NCBI RefSeq assembly: GCF_003444775.1
Contig: NZ_CP021083.1
Span: 310,001 to 374,000, forward strand
Length of the DNA: 64,000 bases
Source: Deinococcus ficus
GTDB taxonomy: Bacteria; Deinococcota; Deinococci; Deinococcales; Deinococcaceae
Direction of reading: 5' to 3'
The position numbers and the translations under genes are program-made. The notes under the pieces were generated by a model. It was not told where the DNA came from, ran no database searches, and saw only the letters and a list, made by a program, of their open reading frames with translations. This document shows, one piece after another, positions 21,944 to 30,114 of this stretch (position 1 is the first letter of the stretch; the number at the start of each line of letters is the position of its first letter).

Positions 21944-22750
21944 ATGACCGACCCCGCCTCCCACCCCGGCCTGCGCCAGGACCGTCAGGGTGACCTGCTG
22001 ATCCTCACGCTGGACCGGCCTGCCGTGCGCAACGCCCTGAACACGCCCCTGATCCGCGCCCTGCACGCCGCGCTGGACGCCGCCGCCGAGGACCGCGCGG
22101 TGCGGGGCGTGGTCCTCACCGGGGCGGGCGCGGCCTTCTGCGGCGGGCTGGACATCGAGGAACTCCAGGCCATGAGCACGCAGCCGCCCGAACGGCACCG
22201 CGCGGACGCCCAGGCCTTCGGGGCGCTGCTCGAACGCCTGTACCTGCTGCCCAAACCCACCTTCGCGGCCGTGAACGGGCACGCCGTGGCGGCCGGGGCG
22301 GGCCTGGTCGCCGCCTGCGACCACGCGGTCATGGACGCCCGCGCCAGGCTCGGGTACACCGAGGCGAAGATCGGGTTCGTGGCCGCGCTGGTCGCCGTGT
22401 TCCTGATGCGCCAGATTCCTGAGAAGCACGCCCGGGACCTGCTGCTCTCCGGCCGGCTGGTCACCGCCGCGGACGCCGCGCGCATGGGCCTGGTGAACGA
22501 GGCGACCCCGGAAGGGGAGAGCCTGACCCGCACGCTGGCCATCGCCGCTCAGGTCACCGCGAACGCGCCGTACAGCCTGCGTCAGACCAAGGCCATGCTG
22601 GCCGACGCCCCCACCCTGAGCGTGCAGGAGGGCCTGCGCCGCGCCACCGACCTGAACGCCGCGGCGCGCGCCAGCGCCAGCCTGAAAGAAGGTGTCACCG
22701 CCTTCCTGGAAAAACGCCCGCCGGACTGGGCGGCCCTGCAGGAAGACTGA
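21944..22750 (+). CDS. Enoyl-CoA hydratase/isomerase family protein
   Basis: Crotonase-fold enzyme of 268 residues. Oxyanion-hole loops are GAGAAFCGGLDIEEL and NGHAVAAGAGLVAACD, and the region YTEAKIGFVAAL follows as in hydratases. The glutamate normally found at the second catalytic position is not clear from sequence, so hydration, isomerisation or a thioester hydrolase role are all possible. Fatty-acid or aromatic-acid degradation are typical settings. No partner beta-oxidation genes are nearby. Confidence 0.86.
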   Translation: MTDPASHPGLRQDRQGDLLILTLDRPAVRNALNTPLIRALHAALDAAAEDRAVRGVVLTGAGAAFCGGLDIEELQAMSTQPPERHRADAQAFGALLERLYLLPKPTFAAVNGHAVAAGAGLVAACDHAVMDARARLGYTEAKIGFVAALVAVFLMRQIPEKHARDLLLSGRLVTAADAARMGLVNEATPEGESLTRTLAIAAQVTANAPYSLRQTKAMLADAPTLSVQEGLRRATDLNAAARASASLKEGVTAFLEKRPPDWAALQED

Positions 22751-23012
22751 GCATTCAGGAAGTCCTGTGACAGCCTGACAGATCCCGCCCGGGGCACAGG
22801 GATAAGGGCTTTCAAGCGGATGCGCCCTGCACGCCCACCTGAACACACTTCCTGGCGCTTTCCGGTGACAGGCAGGCGGGGGCGGACCACCCGAGCTGCC
22901 CTGTGAGAGAACGGAGAGACTCCGCGCAGCACAATGCGCTGTACAAGACAGCTGACGGGCACCCAGGCGGTGACTTCCAGTCAGCGTCCGTCACGCTGCC
23001 AGGAGACCCACT

Positions 23013-23780
23013 GTGAAGACCCCCCGCCTGTTCACCACCCTGACCCTCGCCACCCTCGCCCTGACCTCCGCCGCCCAGGCCCGCAGCCTGAATGACATCC
23101 TCAAGGACGGCACCCTGCGCGTCGCCACCGCCGCCGACATCCCCCCCTTCGGCTTCGCGAGCGGCACCACCGTCACCGGCTTCGAGGTGGACCTGATCAC
23201 CGCCGTCGCGGCCGACATGGGCCTGAAGGTCAAGCTTGTGCCCGCCCCTATCGACCAGCTGTCCAAACTGCTGAACAGCGACGCGGTGGACGTCGCCATG
23301 AGCGCCCAGGCGATCACCAGCACCCGCGAGAACCGCGTGGACTTCACCACGCCCACCAGCTGCAGCGCCGTGTCCATGGTCAGCACCAGCCCGAAACTCA
23401 AGACCCACACCGACCTGGCCGGCAAGACCATCGTGGTCGGCTCCGGGTCCATCATGCAGAGCTTCGTGCAGAAACTCCCCTTCGACAAGAAGGTCAGCGT
23501 CGTGCCCACCAGCCAGGACGTGATGTTCTCCATGATCAGCGGCCAGGCCGACGCCACGTTCATGTACAGCGCCATGCAGCCCGCCATCAAGCAGATGTTC
23601 CCCAAAGCCACCCTGTACTTCGGGCCGGAACTGTGGAGCGTGCCGCAGGGCATGATGATCCACGAGGACGCCACGGCGCTGCGCCTGCGCCTCAACGCCG
23701 GCATTCAGCGCCTGCTGGGCAACGGCAAGTACGCCACCATCAGCACCAAGTACTTCGGGAAGGACGTCCGCTGCAAGTAA
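23013..23780 (+). CDS. Amino-acid ABC-type solute-binding protein (orphan)
   Basis: SBP_bac_3 family (glutamine/polar amino-acid type), 255 residues from GTG 23013 with CAGGAG just upstream. A signal peptide ends around AAQA. Family blocks: DGTLRVATAADIPPFGF, GFEVDLITAVAADMGLKV and AITSTRENRVDFTTP. No permease or ATPase gene is adjacent, so it must share a transporter encoded elsewhere or act as a sensor subunit. The 262-bp gap upstream has no gene; it holds a TGTGACAG/CTGACAG pair but nothing I can name. Confidence 0.9.
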   Translation: MKTPRLFTTLTLATLALTSAAQARSLNDILKDGTLRVATAADIPPFGFASGTTVTGFEVDLITAVAADMGLKVKLVPAPIDQLSKLLNSDAVDVAMSAQAITSTRENRVDFTTPTSCSAVSMVSTSPKLKTHTDLAGKTIVVGSGSIMQSFVQKLPFDKKVSVVPTSQDVMFSMISGQADATFMYSAMQPAIKQMFPKATLYFGPELWSVPQGMMIHEDATALRLRLNAGIQRLLGNGKYATISTKYFGKDVRCK

Positions 23781-23796
23781 GAGCGGCGACCTGACG

Positions 23797-23822
23797 AACC
23801 GGGGACCCGCAGGTCCCCGGTT
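23797..23822. terminator. Bidirectional terminator, binding protein / cupin
   Basis: Perfect 11-bp stem AACCGGGGACC with CGCA loop, ending in TTTAC rightward. It lies between converging genes and touches the cupin stop codon. Confidence 0.8.
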
Positions 23823-24223
23823 TACTGTTCCGACCCGTACTCGGCATCCGTCACGTGCTCCAGCCAGTGCACCGCCTCCCCATTCAGGCGCTCGTGAATG
23901 GCGAGGTGGGTCATGACCTGACCCGGCGCCGCACCGTGCCAATGCCGCTCACCCGGCGCGAACCACACCACGTCGCCCGGGTGCAGGTCCACCACCGGGC
24001 CGCCCTCCCGCTGGGCGCGGCCCAGGCCGTCCGTGACGATCAACGTCTGCCCCAGCGGATGCGTGTGCCACGCCGTCCGGGCACCCGGCGCGAAGGTCAC
24101 GCGGCTGCCCGCAGCGCGCGCCGGGTCCGGCGCCGTGAACAACGGCTCGATGGTGACCTCGCCCGTGAACCACTCGGCCGGACCGCTCTGCGCGGCCACG
24201 GTGCCTGCCCTGATGATGTCCAT
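23822..24223 (-). CDS. Cupin-domain protein, mandelonitrile-lyase-like
   Basis: Single cupin barrel of 133 residues from ATG 24223. Metal-binding motif one is TAWHTHPLGQTLIV and motif two ends GERHWHGAAPGQVMTHLAI. The pattern of TGEVTIEPLF, the HTHPxGQ motif and HWHGA closely follows the small manganese cupins described as (R)-hydroxynitrile lyases and related carboxymuconolactone-associated cupins. The natural reaction is uncertain. An AGGAGG-like site is absent; a leaderless -10 box lies 7 nt upstream. Confidence 0.84.
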   Translation of the reverse strand: MDIIRAGTVAAQSGPAEWFTGEVTIEPLFTAPDPARAAGSRVTFAPGARTAWHTHPLGQTLIVTDGLGRAQREGGPVVDLHPGDVVWFAPGERHWHGAAPGQVMTHLAIHERLNGEAVHWLEHVTDAEYGSEQ

Positions 24224-24230
24224 GACGCCC

Positions 24231-24236
24231 ACCGTA
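24231..24236 (-). promoter_or_regulatory. Leaderless -10 box of the cupin gene
   Basis: TACGGT on the minus strand, 7 nt before ATG 24223. Confidence 0.45.
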
Positions 24237-24363
24237 GCGCGGAGCGGGCCCAGCCGAAATCCCGGCACGTCTCCGCGCCTTGCTCAGGGCCATGCCGAAA
24301 GCGAAGCGCCCCCACCAAATCAGCATGAGAGTCCCTTGTGCCCGTCGATGGCGGGCAAACGGT

Positions 24364-24567
24364 TCAGTGATGCGGGTTGGACCATACCCGCAACTGCGTG
24401 CCGCGGGGCCCCGGGAACCGGCCCTCCACCAGCCAAGTTCCGATGCTGGTGACCACGACGTCCCCCGCCCTCGGCGCGTCCACGCCCTGCGCGAGGCTCA
24501 GCACGACCGCCCCGTCACTCAGCTTTTCGACCCTGGAAATCTGCCGGTCCGCCAGAAAGGTCTCCAT
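24364..24567 (-). CDS. Small hypothetical protein
   Basis: 67-residue frame reading METFLADRQISRVEKLSDG and then a beta-rich body (AVVLSLAQG, GDVVVTSIGTWLVEG). It looks like a small beta-barrel or sheet protein and its composition is protein-like, but I recognise no family. GGGG lies shortly before the ATG. It sits at the edge of a decayed stretch, so it may be a real small gene or a surviving fragment. Confidence 0.4.
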   Translation of the reverse strand: METFLADRQISRVEKLSDGAVVLSLAQGVDAPRAGDVVVTSIGTWLVEGRFPGPRGTQLRVWSNPHH

Positions 24568-24763
24568 GCCCCATCATGATTCGCTGCCCCGGCAGCCGCC
24601 TACCCCCGCGCCGGATCCTGAATCCTGCTTACCTGTTGCTCACCGTGGCCACGGTGGATCCTCTGCAGGCCGCGCGGAAACCGGCTGATTCCCTGCAGCG
24701 GATCAGGTCGACTCTGGAACGCACCTCAATACCGGACGCCAGCGGGACCGTTGGCATGACCAC

Positions 24764-25200
24764 GTGACCCACGTTCACGTCGGTACGTTCGACATCCAGG
24801 TCTGGGATCGAGTACCGGCGCACGACGCGACACTGCGGCAGCGCGCCACGCTGGTCGATGAATATAACCTTCACAGTCGCGAGCCCGGAATCATCCCCAC
24901 GGTCACCATCGCTCCTCAGGGTGGTGACCCCGCGCTCCTAGTCTCGCAACATCGAGCGCTCGATCCCCAGGGGTTCCCACTCGGCGTGGTCGTCGTGCCG
25001 GACACCAGTCTTGTGCTGATCGGTGCCGCCCAGCGGCTCCTGGCGTATGACTTCATAACCCCCGAAAGATCTGGCTCTAGGAAGAACATGTGGAAATCGG
25101 CATCCCGGGATTGGCCCAGCATGACGAGATGATCACGATGTCCGGCGAACTCTCCCTCACGCCCATGATCTACAGGGTCGGGTCGCATCCGGACCCCTGA
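24764..25200 (+). pseudogene. Frameshifted hypothetical gene
   Basis: The first frame reads MTHVHVGTFDIQVWDRVP and runs well to about 25070 (LLAYDFITPE), after which it becomes unlike protein and stops at 25132. A second frame continues as EEHVEIGIPGLAQHDEMIT and SGELSLTPMIYRVGSHPDP to a TGA at 25198-25200. Splicing the two at about 25065-25085 gives one sensible C-terminal half, so a single indel has probably broken the gene. No function is recognised. The first part lacks a ribosome site. Confidence 0.55.
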
Positions 25201-25319
25201 GTCAGGTTCAGCGGTCGTTGCGGCGTGCTCCACATTCAGACCAGAATGAGCACCCGTCCGGTTGGCAGCTGCTCCTTCCGATCATCGTGGTGTCCCTCAG
25301 CATTCGGCGCCGGGTGGGT

Positions 25320-25555
25320 TCAGCGGACCTCGACGACCTCCACGCGACCGCGGAATTCGCCGATGGCGAGGCGACTGTCTGCCCACTGCAACGTGGTGAT
25401 CTGGGCGGCGTCCCCGCGGAGGTACGGGCCGATCTGATCGCCGGTGCGCAGACTGTGGATGCTCACGGCCTTGAGGTTGCCGCCCTGACCCTGGTTCGTG
25501 GGCGCCACCGCAAAGCGGGCGCAGTTGGCGTTCGTGTATGTGAAGCGGCCCAACT
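25320..25555 (-). pseudogene. C-terminal gene fragment next to IS remnant
   Basis: Minus-strand fragment with propeller-like character (FAVAPTNQGQGGNLKAVSIH, then TLQWADSRLAIGEFRGRVEV) ending at a TGA at 25320. It has no start of its own and joins a transposase fragment in a different frame at about 25555, so it is the tail of a gene cut by an IS insertion or a later deletion. Confidence 0.5.
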
Positions 25556-25807
25556 CCGATGGATGCGTTCCCACACGCCAACCATCTTCAACGGACGGAA
25601 GTGGTCGTACATCGTCTGCCAGGGCGGAAAGTCGTGGGGCAGTGCCCTCCACGCGGTCACACTACGCAGCACGTACAGCACGGCACTGACGATCTCGCGG
25701 GTTGACCACCGTGAAGGCGCCCCTCGCGCAGAACGTGGGGGCCACACTCCACTCAGCATTTCCCACTCGGTATCAATGAGGTCGGAATCGTACGTCTGTG
25801 ACGACAT
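25556..25807 (-). mobile_element. Truncated IS5-family transposase
   Basis: The first ~83 residues match the N-terminal domain of IS5/IS427-type transposases: YDSDLIDTEWEML, STREIVSAVLYVLRSVTAWR, LPHDFPPWQTMYDHFRPL and VWERIH. Homology stops abruptly after that and the DDE catalytic domain is missing. No terminal inverted repeats are evident. It is a dead remnant within the decayed 24.3-26.0 kb stretch. Confidence 0.8.
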
Positions 25808-26038
25808 CCTTTATGTATTCGCCCGCCCAGATCGGCGTGAAATTCCCAATCGGGTTCTAAGGGGCAGGCTCCCGTGAACCTGAAGGGCTGCGGATGAGCC
25901 AGATGACGTGCCGGCATTCTGATGCTGCTGGCCGTGCGCCGCCTGCTGCAGGCGGACCTGGAAGGAATGTTCAGCGCGTCCGACGAGGCGCGCCGGGAAG
26001 CGCGGACCCTCCCGCAACCCCCCATCGAATTCAGTGAA
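25808..26038. other. Intergenic stretch without a supported gene
   Basis: Contains a short rightward frame (25922-26071) with coding-like sequence (LLAVRRLLQADLEGMF) whose last codons fall within the pnkp terminator. It may be a gene remnant. I do not support it as a functional gene. Confidence 0.3.
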
Positions 26039-26076
26039 CCGGCTCAGGGGGAGGGCCACCAGACCCCCTGAGCCGG
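26039..26076 (-). terminator. Terminator of the RNA repair operon
   Basis: Perfect 13-bp stem CCGGCTCAGGGGG with a 12-nt loop, 9 bp beyond the pnkp stop codon. Only a short T-rich tail follows (TTCACTGAATT). Confidence 0.7.
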
Positions 26077-26084
26077 CGCGGGCG

Positions 26085-28628
26085 TTACAGGCGAGGGTCG
26101 AGCGGCTCGCTTTCCAGCGCGGCCACGCCGAACACGCACTCGTGCAAGCGGCGCAGCGGCTCCCCGGCCACGAAGCGCTCCAGGCCCTCGAGGCCCAGCG
26201 CGAACTCCCGCAGGGCCAGCGCCCGCTTGCCGCTCAGCCCGCGCGCCCGCAGGCGTTCCAGGTGCTCCGGGAGGGTGTACTCCGGGCCGTAGATGATCCG
26301 CAGGTACTCCCGGCCCCGGACCTTCATGGCCGGCTGCACCAGGCCCTTGTGCCCCCGCGTGAGGAAGTGCAGCGGCTTGACCACCATGCCCTCCCCGCCG
26401 CCCGCCGTGAGGGCCAGCCACCACTCGGTGGCCGCCTGCCGGCTGGCGTCGTCCCTCAGGTCCACCGTGCGGTGCCGCGTGGCGATGAACAGCGCCGGGT
26501 CGGCGTCCGCAAGCCGGGCGAGCGTCCTCATGTGCCACAGGTGATCCTGGCCGGAGTGCACGTGCCCCTCGCTGGCCAGCAGGTGAAAAGGCGCGATCCG
26601 GACGTCCGCGAGCCCGTGCGCGCGCCGCACGTACTGCCGGTACGCGTCCACGTACGCGGCCGTCAGCGCCTCACGCGCCCGGGTGCGGTCCAGCAGGTCC
26701 CCCAGTGGCAGGCCCCGCGCGACGGCCGCCTCGAGCACGCTGACCTCGGCCGGCAGGGTCGCCCGGGCCGCCGCGCCGACCGCGGCGTACTGCCCCCGCA
26801 GCAGCGCCCCGGCCTTCAGGGACCACGGGAGGATCTCGGCGTCGAGCAGCGCCCAGTCCGTCCCCAGTTCCTCCCACAGCCCGGCCGCGCTGATGGCGTC
26901 CGCCGCCCGGGCGACGAGGTCCCGCTCCAGGGCCTCATCCTCGAAGAAGGCCCGGCCGGACCGGGAGTACACAGTCCCCTGTCTGCCGTCCCGCACGCCG
27001 AAGCGCCGCTGGGCGGCGTCCGCGTCCCGGGCAAGCACCAGCACCGCGCGGGACCCCATGTGCTTTTCCTCGCACACGACCTGCGCCACGCCTGCGTTCA
27101 GGTAGTGGGTGAAGGCCTCCTCCGGATGCTCGAGGTACCCCTCGCGGGTGCTGGTCTCACTGGGGCTCATGGTGGGCGGCAGGTACAGCAGCCAGCGCGG
27201 GTCCGTGGCGAAGCGGCTCAGGGTCTCCAGCGCCGCGGCCGCCTCGTCCTCCCGGACCGTGACGCGGCCGCGCAGGCGCGTCTCGATCACGCGTTTCCCG
27301 GTCACGTCCGCGAGGTCGAGCAGTTCGTCATTCACCTGCTGCGCGCTTCCAGGCTCCCGCGCGGGCTGCAGGGGCCGCACGGGTTCGGCGTACACCTCCC
27401 GCGCGGGTACGCTCACGACCTCGAGCTCCGGGTAGCGCAGGGCGGTGAGGTGACCGCCGAACACGCAGCCGGTGTCGATGTCGATCGTCCGGTTCAGCCA
27501 CTCGGCGTGCGGGACGGGCGTGTGCCCGTACACCACATGCGCCTGCCCGCGGTACTCGGCCGCCCAGTTCCAGCGGACCGGCAGGCCGAACTCGTCGGTC
27601 TCCCCGGTCGTCTCGCCGTACAGCGCGAACTCCCGCACCCGGGCGGACGCGCGGCCCTGGTACGCCTCCTTCATCCCGGCGTGCGCCACCACCACCCGGC
27701 CGCTGTCCAGCACGTAGTGGCTGACCAGGCCCTCGAGGAAACCGGCCACCTCCCGCCGGAACTCCGGGGGCTGCGCCTGCAACTGCTCAAGCGACCGGTC
27801 CAGGCCGTGGGAGACCGTGACCTTCTTCCCCTGCAGGGCCCGCAGGAGCTTCACGTCGTGATTCCCGGGCACGCACAGGGCCGTTCCGGCACGGACCATG
27901 CCCATCACCAGCCGCAGCACGCCGGGCGTGTCCGGCCCGCGGTCCACGAGGTCTCCCACGAACACGGCCTTCCGGCCCGCTGGAGGCGTGACGCTCAGGT
28001 CCTCTGCGACGGCGTACCCCAGTGCGCCCAGCAGGTCGCGCAGTTCCGGCAGGCAGCCGTGCACGTCCCCGATGAAATCGAACGGGCCCGGCTCATGCCG
28101 GAGGTTGTTGTACAGCCGCTCGCGCACCACCTGCGCGGCCTGTACCTCCTGCGCGCCACCCAGCACCGTCACGTGCCGGAAGCCCTCCCCCTGCAGTCTC
28201 CGCAGGGACCGCCGCAACTGCTGCACCTGCTGCCGGACCACGCCCGGCCCGAACGGCCGGTCCGCCCGGGCCGCGTGCCGGGCCAGCAGTTCCTCCTCGG
28301 GCAGGTCCAGCACGACCGCCACCGGCAGCACGTCGAACTCACGCGCCAGGTCCACGATCCGCTTCCGGGCGTCCGCTTGCACGTTCGTCGCGTCGATCAC
28401 GGTCAGCAGGCCCCGCGCCAGGCGCTTCCGGGCCACGAAGTACAGCGCGTCGAAGGCGTCCCCGTTGGCGTCCAGGACGTTCTCGTCGTTCGCGACCAGC
28501 ACCCGGAAGGCGTCGCTGGACAGCACCTCGCCCGGCGCGAACAGCCGTCCACCCAGCGTCGTCTTCCCGGACCCCGACGCGCCCACCAGGGCCACCAGGC
28601 ACAGCTCCGGCAGGTGAATCGTCGTCAT
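26085..28628 (-). CDS. pnkp: Polynucleotide kinase-phosphatase-ligase of RNA repair
   Basis: Three-domain RNA end-healing enzyme, 847 residues. (1) 5'-OH kinase: P-loop GASGSGKTT (16-24). (2) Metallophosphatase that removes 2',3'-cyclic and 3' phosphates: GDVHGC (187-192), GDLVDRGPD (225-233), GNHD (255-258), AHAG and YGHT. (3) Adenylyltransferase/ligase-like domain with the nucleotidyl Lys522 in EEKHMGSR. This is the Clostridium thermocellum Pnkp layout and length. By itself the third domain adenylates but does not seal; Hen1's N-terminal domain activates ligation. It is the last gene of the hen1 operon and its ATG overlaps the stop of the gene before it. Together they would repair tRNAs cut by ribotoxins. 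Confidence 0.97.
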   Translation of the reverse strand: MTTIHLPELCLVALVGASGSGKTTLGGRLFAPGEVLSSDAFRVLVANDENVLDANGDAFDALYFVARKRLARGLLTVIDATNVQADARKRIVDLAREFDVLPVAVVLDLPEEELLARHAARADRPFGPGVVRQQVQQLRRSLRRLQGEGFRHVTVLGGAQEVQAAQVVRERLYNNLRHEPGPFDFIGDVHGCLPELRDLLGALGYAVAEDLSVTPPAGRKAVFVGDLVDRGPDTPGVLRLVMGMVRAGTALCVPGNHDVKLLRALQGKKVTVSHGLDRSLEQLQAQPPEFRREVAGFLEGLVSHYVLDSGRVVVAHAGMKEAYQGRASARVREFALYGETTGETDEFGLPVRWNWAAEYRGQAHVVYGHTPVPHAEWLNRTIDIDTGCVFGGHLTALRYPELEVVSVPAREVYAEPVRPLQPAREPGSAQQVNDELLDLADVTGKRVIETRLRGRVTVREDEAAAALETLSRFATDPRWLLYLPPTMSPSETSTREGYLEHPEEAFTHYLNAGVAQVVCEEKHMGSRAVLVLARDADAAQRRFGVRDGRQGTVYSRSGRAFFEDEALERDLVARAADAISAAGLWEELGTDWALLDAEILPWSLKAGALLRGQYAAVGAAARATLPAEVSVLEAAVARGLPLGDLLDRTRAREALTAAYVDAYRQYVRRAHGLADVRIAPFHLLASEGHVHSGQDHLWHMRTLARLADADPALFIATRHRTVDLRDDASRQAATEWWLALTAGGGEGMVVKPLHFLTRGHKGLVQPAMKVRGREYLRIIYGPEYTLPEHLERLRARGLSGKRALALREFALGLEGLERFVAGEPLRRLHECVFGVAALESEPLDPRL

Positions 28629-29338
28629 GGACGCACCAGAAGGGCGGCCGCCGCGAGGAACGCCTGCGCCTCGGGGGCGTCCGGGTCATGCTCGTACTCC
28701 TCCATGAGTGCCCGGCCCGGAGGGCCGCTGCGCAGCCACGACAGCAGCACTGGCCCGGAGTCACGCCGCGCGAAACTGTTCCATGCCCGGTTCAGCATGA
28801 GGCCCGTCAGGTGCTCGTTCACGAACCGCGCCAGCCAGCACCGGGCGGACCGGCCAGACGCCAGCCAGAGGGTCAGGTAGTCGTCCCAGGCCACCTCCGG
28901 CTCCACCTCGGTGAGCGAGGCCAGCACTTCCCAGGGATCATCGGTCGGCAGGATCGAGGTGAGCGCCTGAAGCCACCACGCCCGGAGGTACGCCCGGACC
29001 GCGTTCCGCTGAGGGTCCGGCCAGTCCCTCCAGGGCACAAACCGCAGGCGGCGGACGACCCAGCTCCGGTCCGGCCAGTTCAGTTCGCCGGTGGCCGAGA
29101 CCTCAAGAAGGCGGGGCAGGAAGTACTGGAAGTCACCCGGGGCGCCGACCGTGTCCGGGGCGTTGGCACCGTAGGACCGGAGGTCCGCGGCGCTGAGCTC
29201 CTCTCGGTTTCTCGAGGACAGGACCGCCAGTTCTTCCTCACTGATGCAGCAGTTCGTGCAGCCGTCCACGCGACCCGGGTGGGGAACGTCCGCAAAGGCG
29301 GCGTACAGCGGCGCCACCGTGCCGGTCAGGGCCGTCAC
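28625..29338 (-). CDS. Conserved-looking protein of the RNA repair operon, function unknown
   Basis: 237 residues, coupled by 4-bp overlaps on both sides to nucleotidyltransferase 1 and pnkp. I do not recognise a family. A cysteine cluster DGCTNCCISEEEL (Cys27, Cys30, Cys31) near the N-terminus could bind a metal, with the fourth ligand elsewhere. The rest is tryptophan-rich and mostly helical (RAYLRAWWLQALTSILP, WDDYLTLWLASG, RSARCWLARFVNEHL). There is no signal peptide or membrane segment. Since every other operon member acts on RNA ends or transfers nucleotides, an accessory role such as substrate recognition or damage sensing is a reasonable inference only. Confidence 0.82.
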   Translation of the reverse strand: MTALTGTVAPLYAAFADVPHPGRVDGCTNCCISEEELAVLSSRNREELSAADLRSYGANAPDTVGAPGDFQYFLPRLLEVSATGELNWPDRSWVVRRLRFVPWRDWPDPQRNAVRAYLRAWWLQALTSILPTDDPWEVLASLTEVEPEVAWDDYLTLWLASGRSARCWLARFVNEHLTGLMLNRAWNSFARRDSGPVLLSWLRSGPPGRALMEEYEHDPDAPEAQAFLAAAALLVRP

Positions 29339-30114
29339 GCCCCCTCCTTCAGCCGGAGGCGGACCAGCAGGTCACTCAACGCGTCCACCGTGGCCACATC
29401 GACCTCGACCGGCAGGCCGCTCGCGTCCCGGGCGTCCTCGAGGTCACGCGAGAGCCGCCGGTACTCCCGCTCGTAGAACGCCACGTCACCCGTGAAGGGT
29501 TCCTTCTCCGCCCCGCCGCGCTTCTGGTCCATCAGGTCGTCCAAGTACCCCAGCCTCACCTCGGCGTTCAGGTGCGTCAGGTTCGCCTCAGTCTTCCCAG
29601 TCCGCATCAGGTGAAGACCGGTCAGCAGGGTGCGGAAGGTGTACAGCAGCGGCTTGACCCGGCGCGGGGACTCCTTCTGGAACATCTGCCACTGGTTCGC
29701 GCTGAAGCCCAGGTAGTGGTGCGCGTGATGCCGCGTGACGACCCGCGCCGCCAGGTGCCGGAGTTCGGCGTGTTCCGGCGTGGTGTGCACGACCAGCGGG
29801 GAGTGCAGCTGCTCGAGCACGTACCCGTTGCGTTTGAGCAGCAGCCGGAAGAACTTCGCGGCGTCGTGCGTCACGAGGTCCAGGTCCACGGCGTGCCGGG
29901 CCGGGTCGTACATGACCTCCACGGTGTCCTGCGTGTCCTGCAGGCCCAGCACCTCCCGGACGGGCAGCAGGTGGACGCCGCGCAGGTCCCAGTCGCTGTC
30001 GGCACTGGGAAAGCCGTACAGGTGCGCGCCACTGATCGTGGCGAACAGCAGGGGATACGGGTGGTCGCTCACCGCGGCCTGAAGGGCGGCGGGAATGGTC
30101 AATGGGGTGCTCAT
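29335..30114 (-). CDS. Nucleotidyltransferase 1 of the RNA repair operon
   Basis: 259-residue protein of the predicted nucleotidyltransferase family related to YcgL/COG3541. The pol-beta-type active site is TISGAHLYGFPSADSDWDLR (27-45; Asp41 and Asp43 would bind metal), with a third acid likely in VDLDLVTH. The C-terminal half is helical (FSANQWQMFQKESPRRVK). ATG 30114 overlaps the previous stop by 4 bp and GGAG lies upstream. It could add or remove a nucleotide at a broken RNA 3' end, or modify a protein; the sequence does not decide. Confidence 0.85.
   Translation of the reverse strand: MSTPLTIPAALQAAVSDHPYPLLFATISGAHLYGFPSADSDWDLRGVHLLPVREVLGLQDTQDTVEVMYDPARHAVDLDLVTHDAAKFFRLLLKRNGYVLEQLHSPLVVHTTPEHAELRHLAARVVTRHHAHHYLGFSANQWQMFQKESPRRVKPLLYTFRTLLTGLHLMRTGKTEANLTHLNAEVRLGYLDDLMDQKRGGAEKEPFTGDVAFYEREYRRLSRDLEDARDASGLPVEVDVATVDALSDLLVRLRLKEGA

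Noticed and set aside
22751..23012. Glycine riboswitch before the amino-acid binding protein
   Set aside because: GTACAAGACAG and GGAGAGA resemble pieces of the aptamer, but the CCGAAG core and the paired helices are not present in order.
25922..26071. Short rightward frame with a coding-like sequence
   Set aside because: It has no ribosome site or family, lies in a decay zone, and its last codons are part of the perfect pnkp terminator stem.
26034..28880. 948-codon open frame on the plus strand
   Set aside because: It is the complement of pnkp, which has full catalytic motifs. The plus-strand translation is Arg/His/Pro-rich and featureless.
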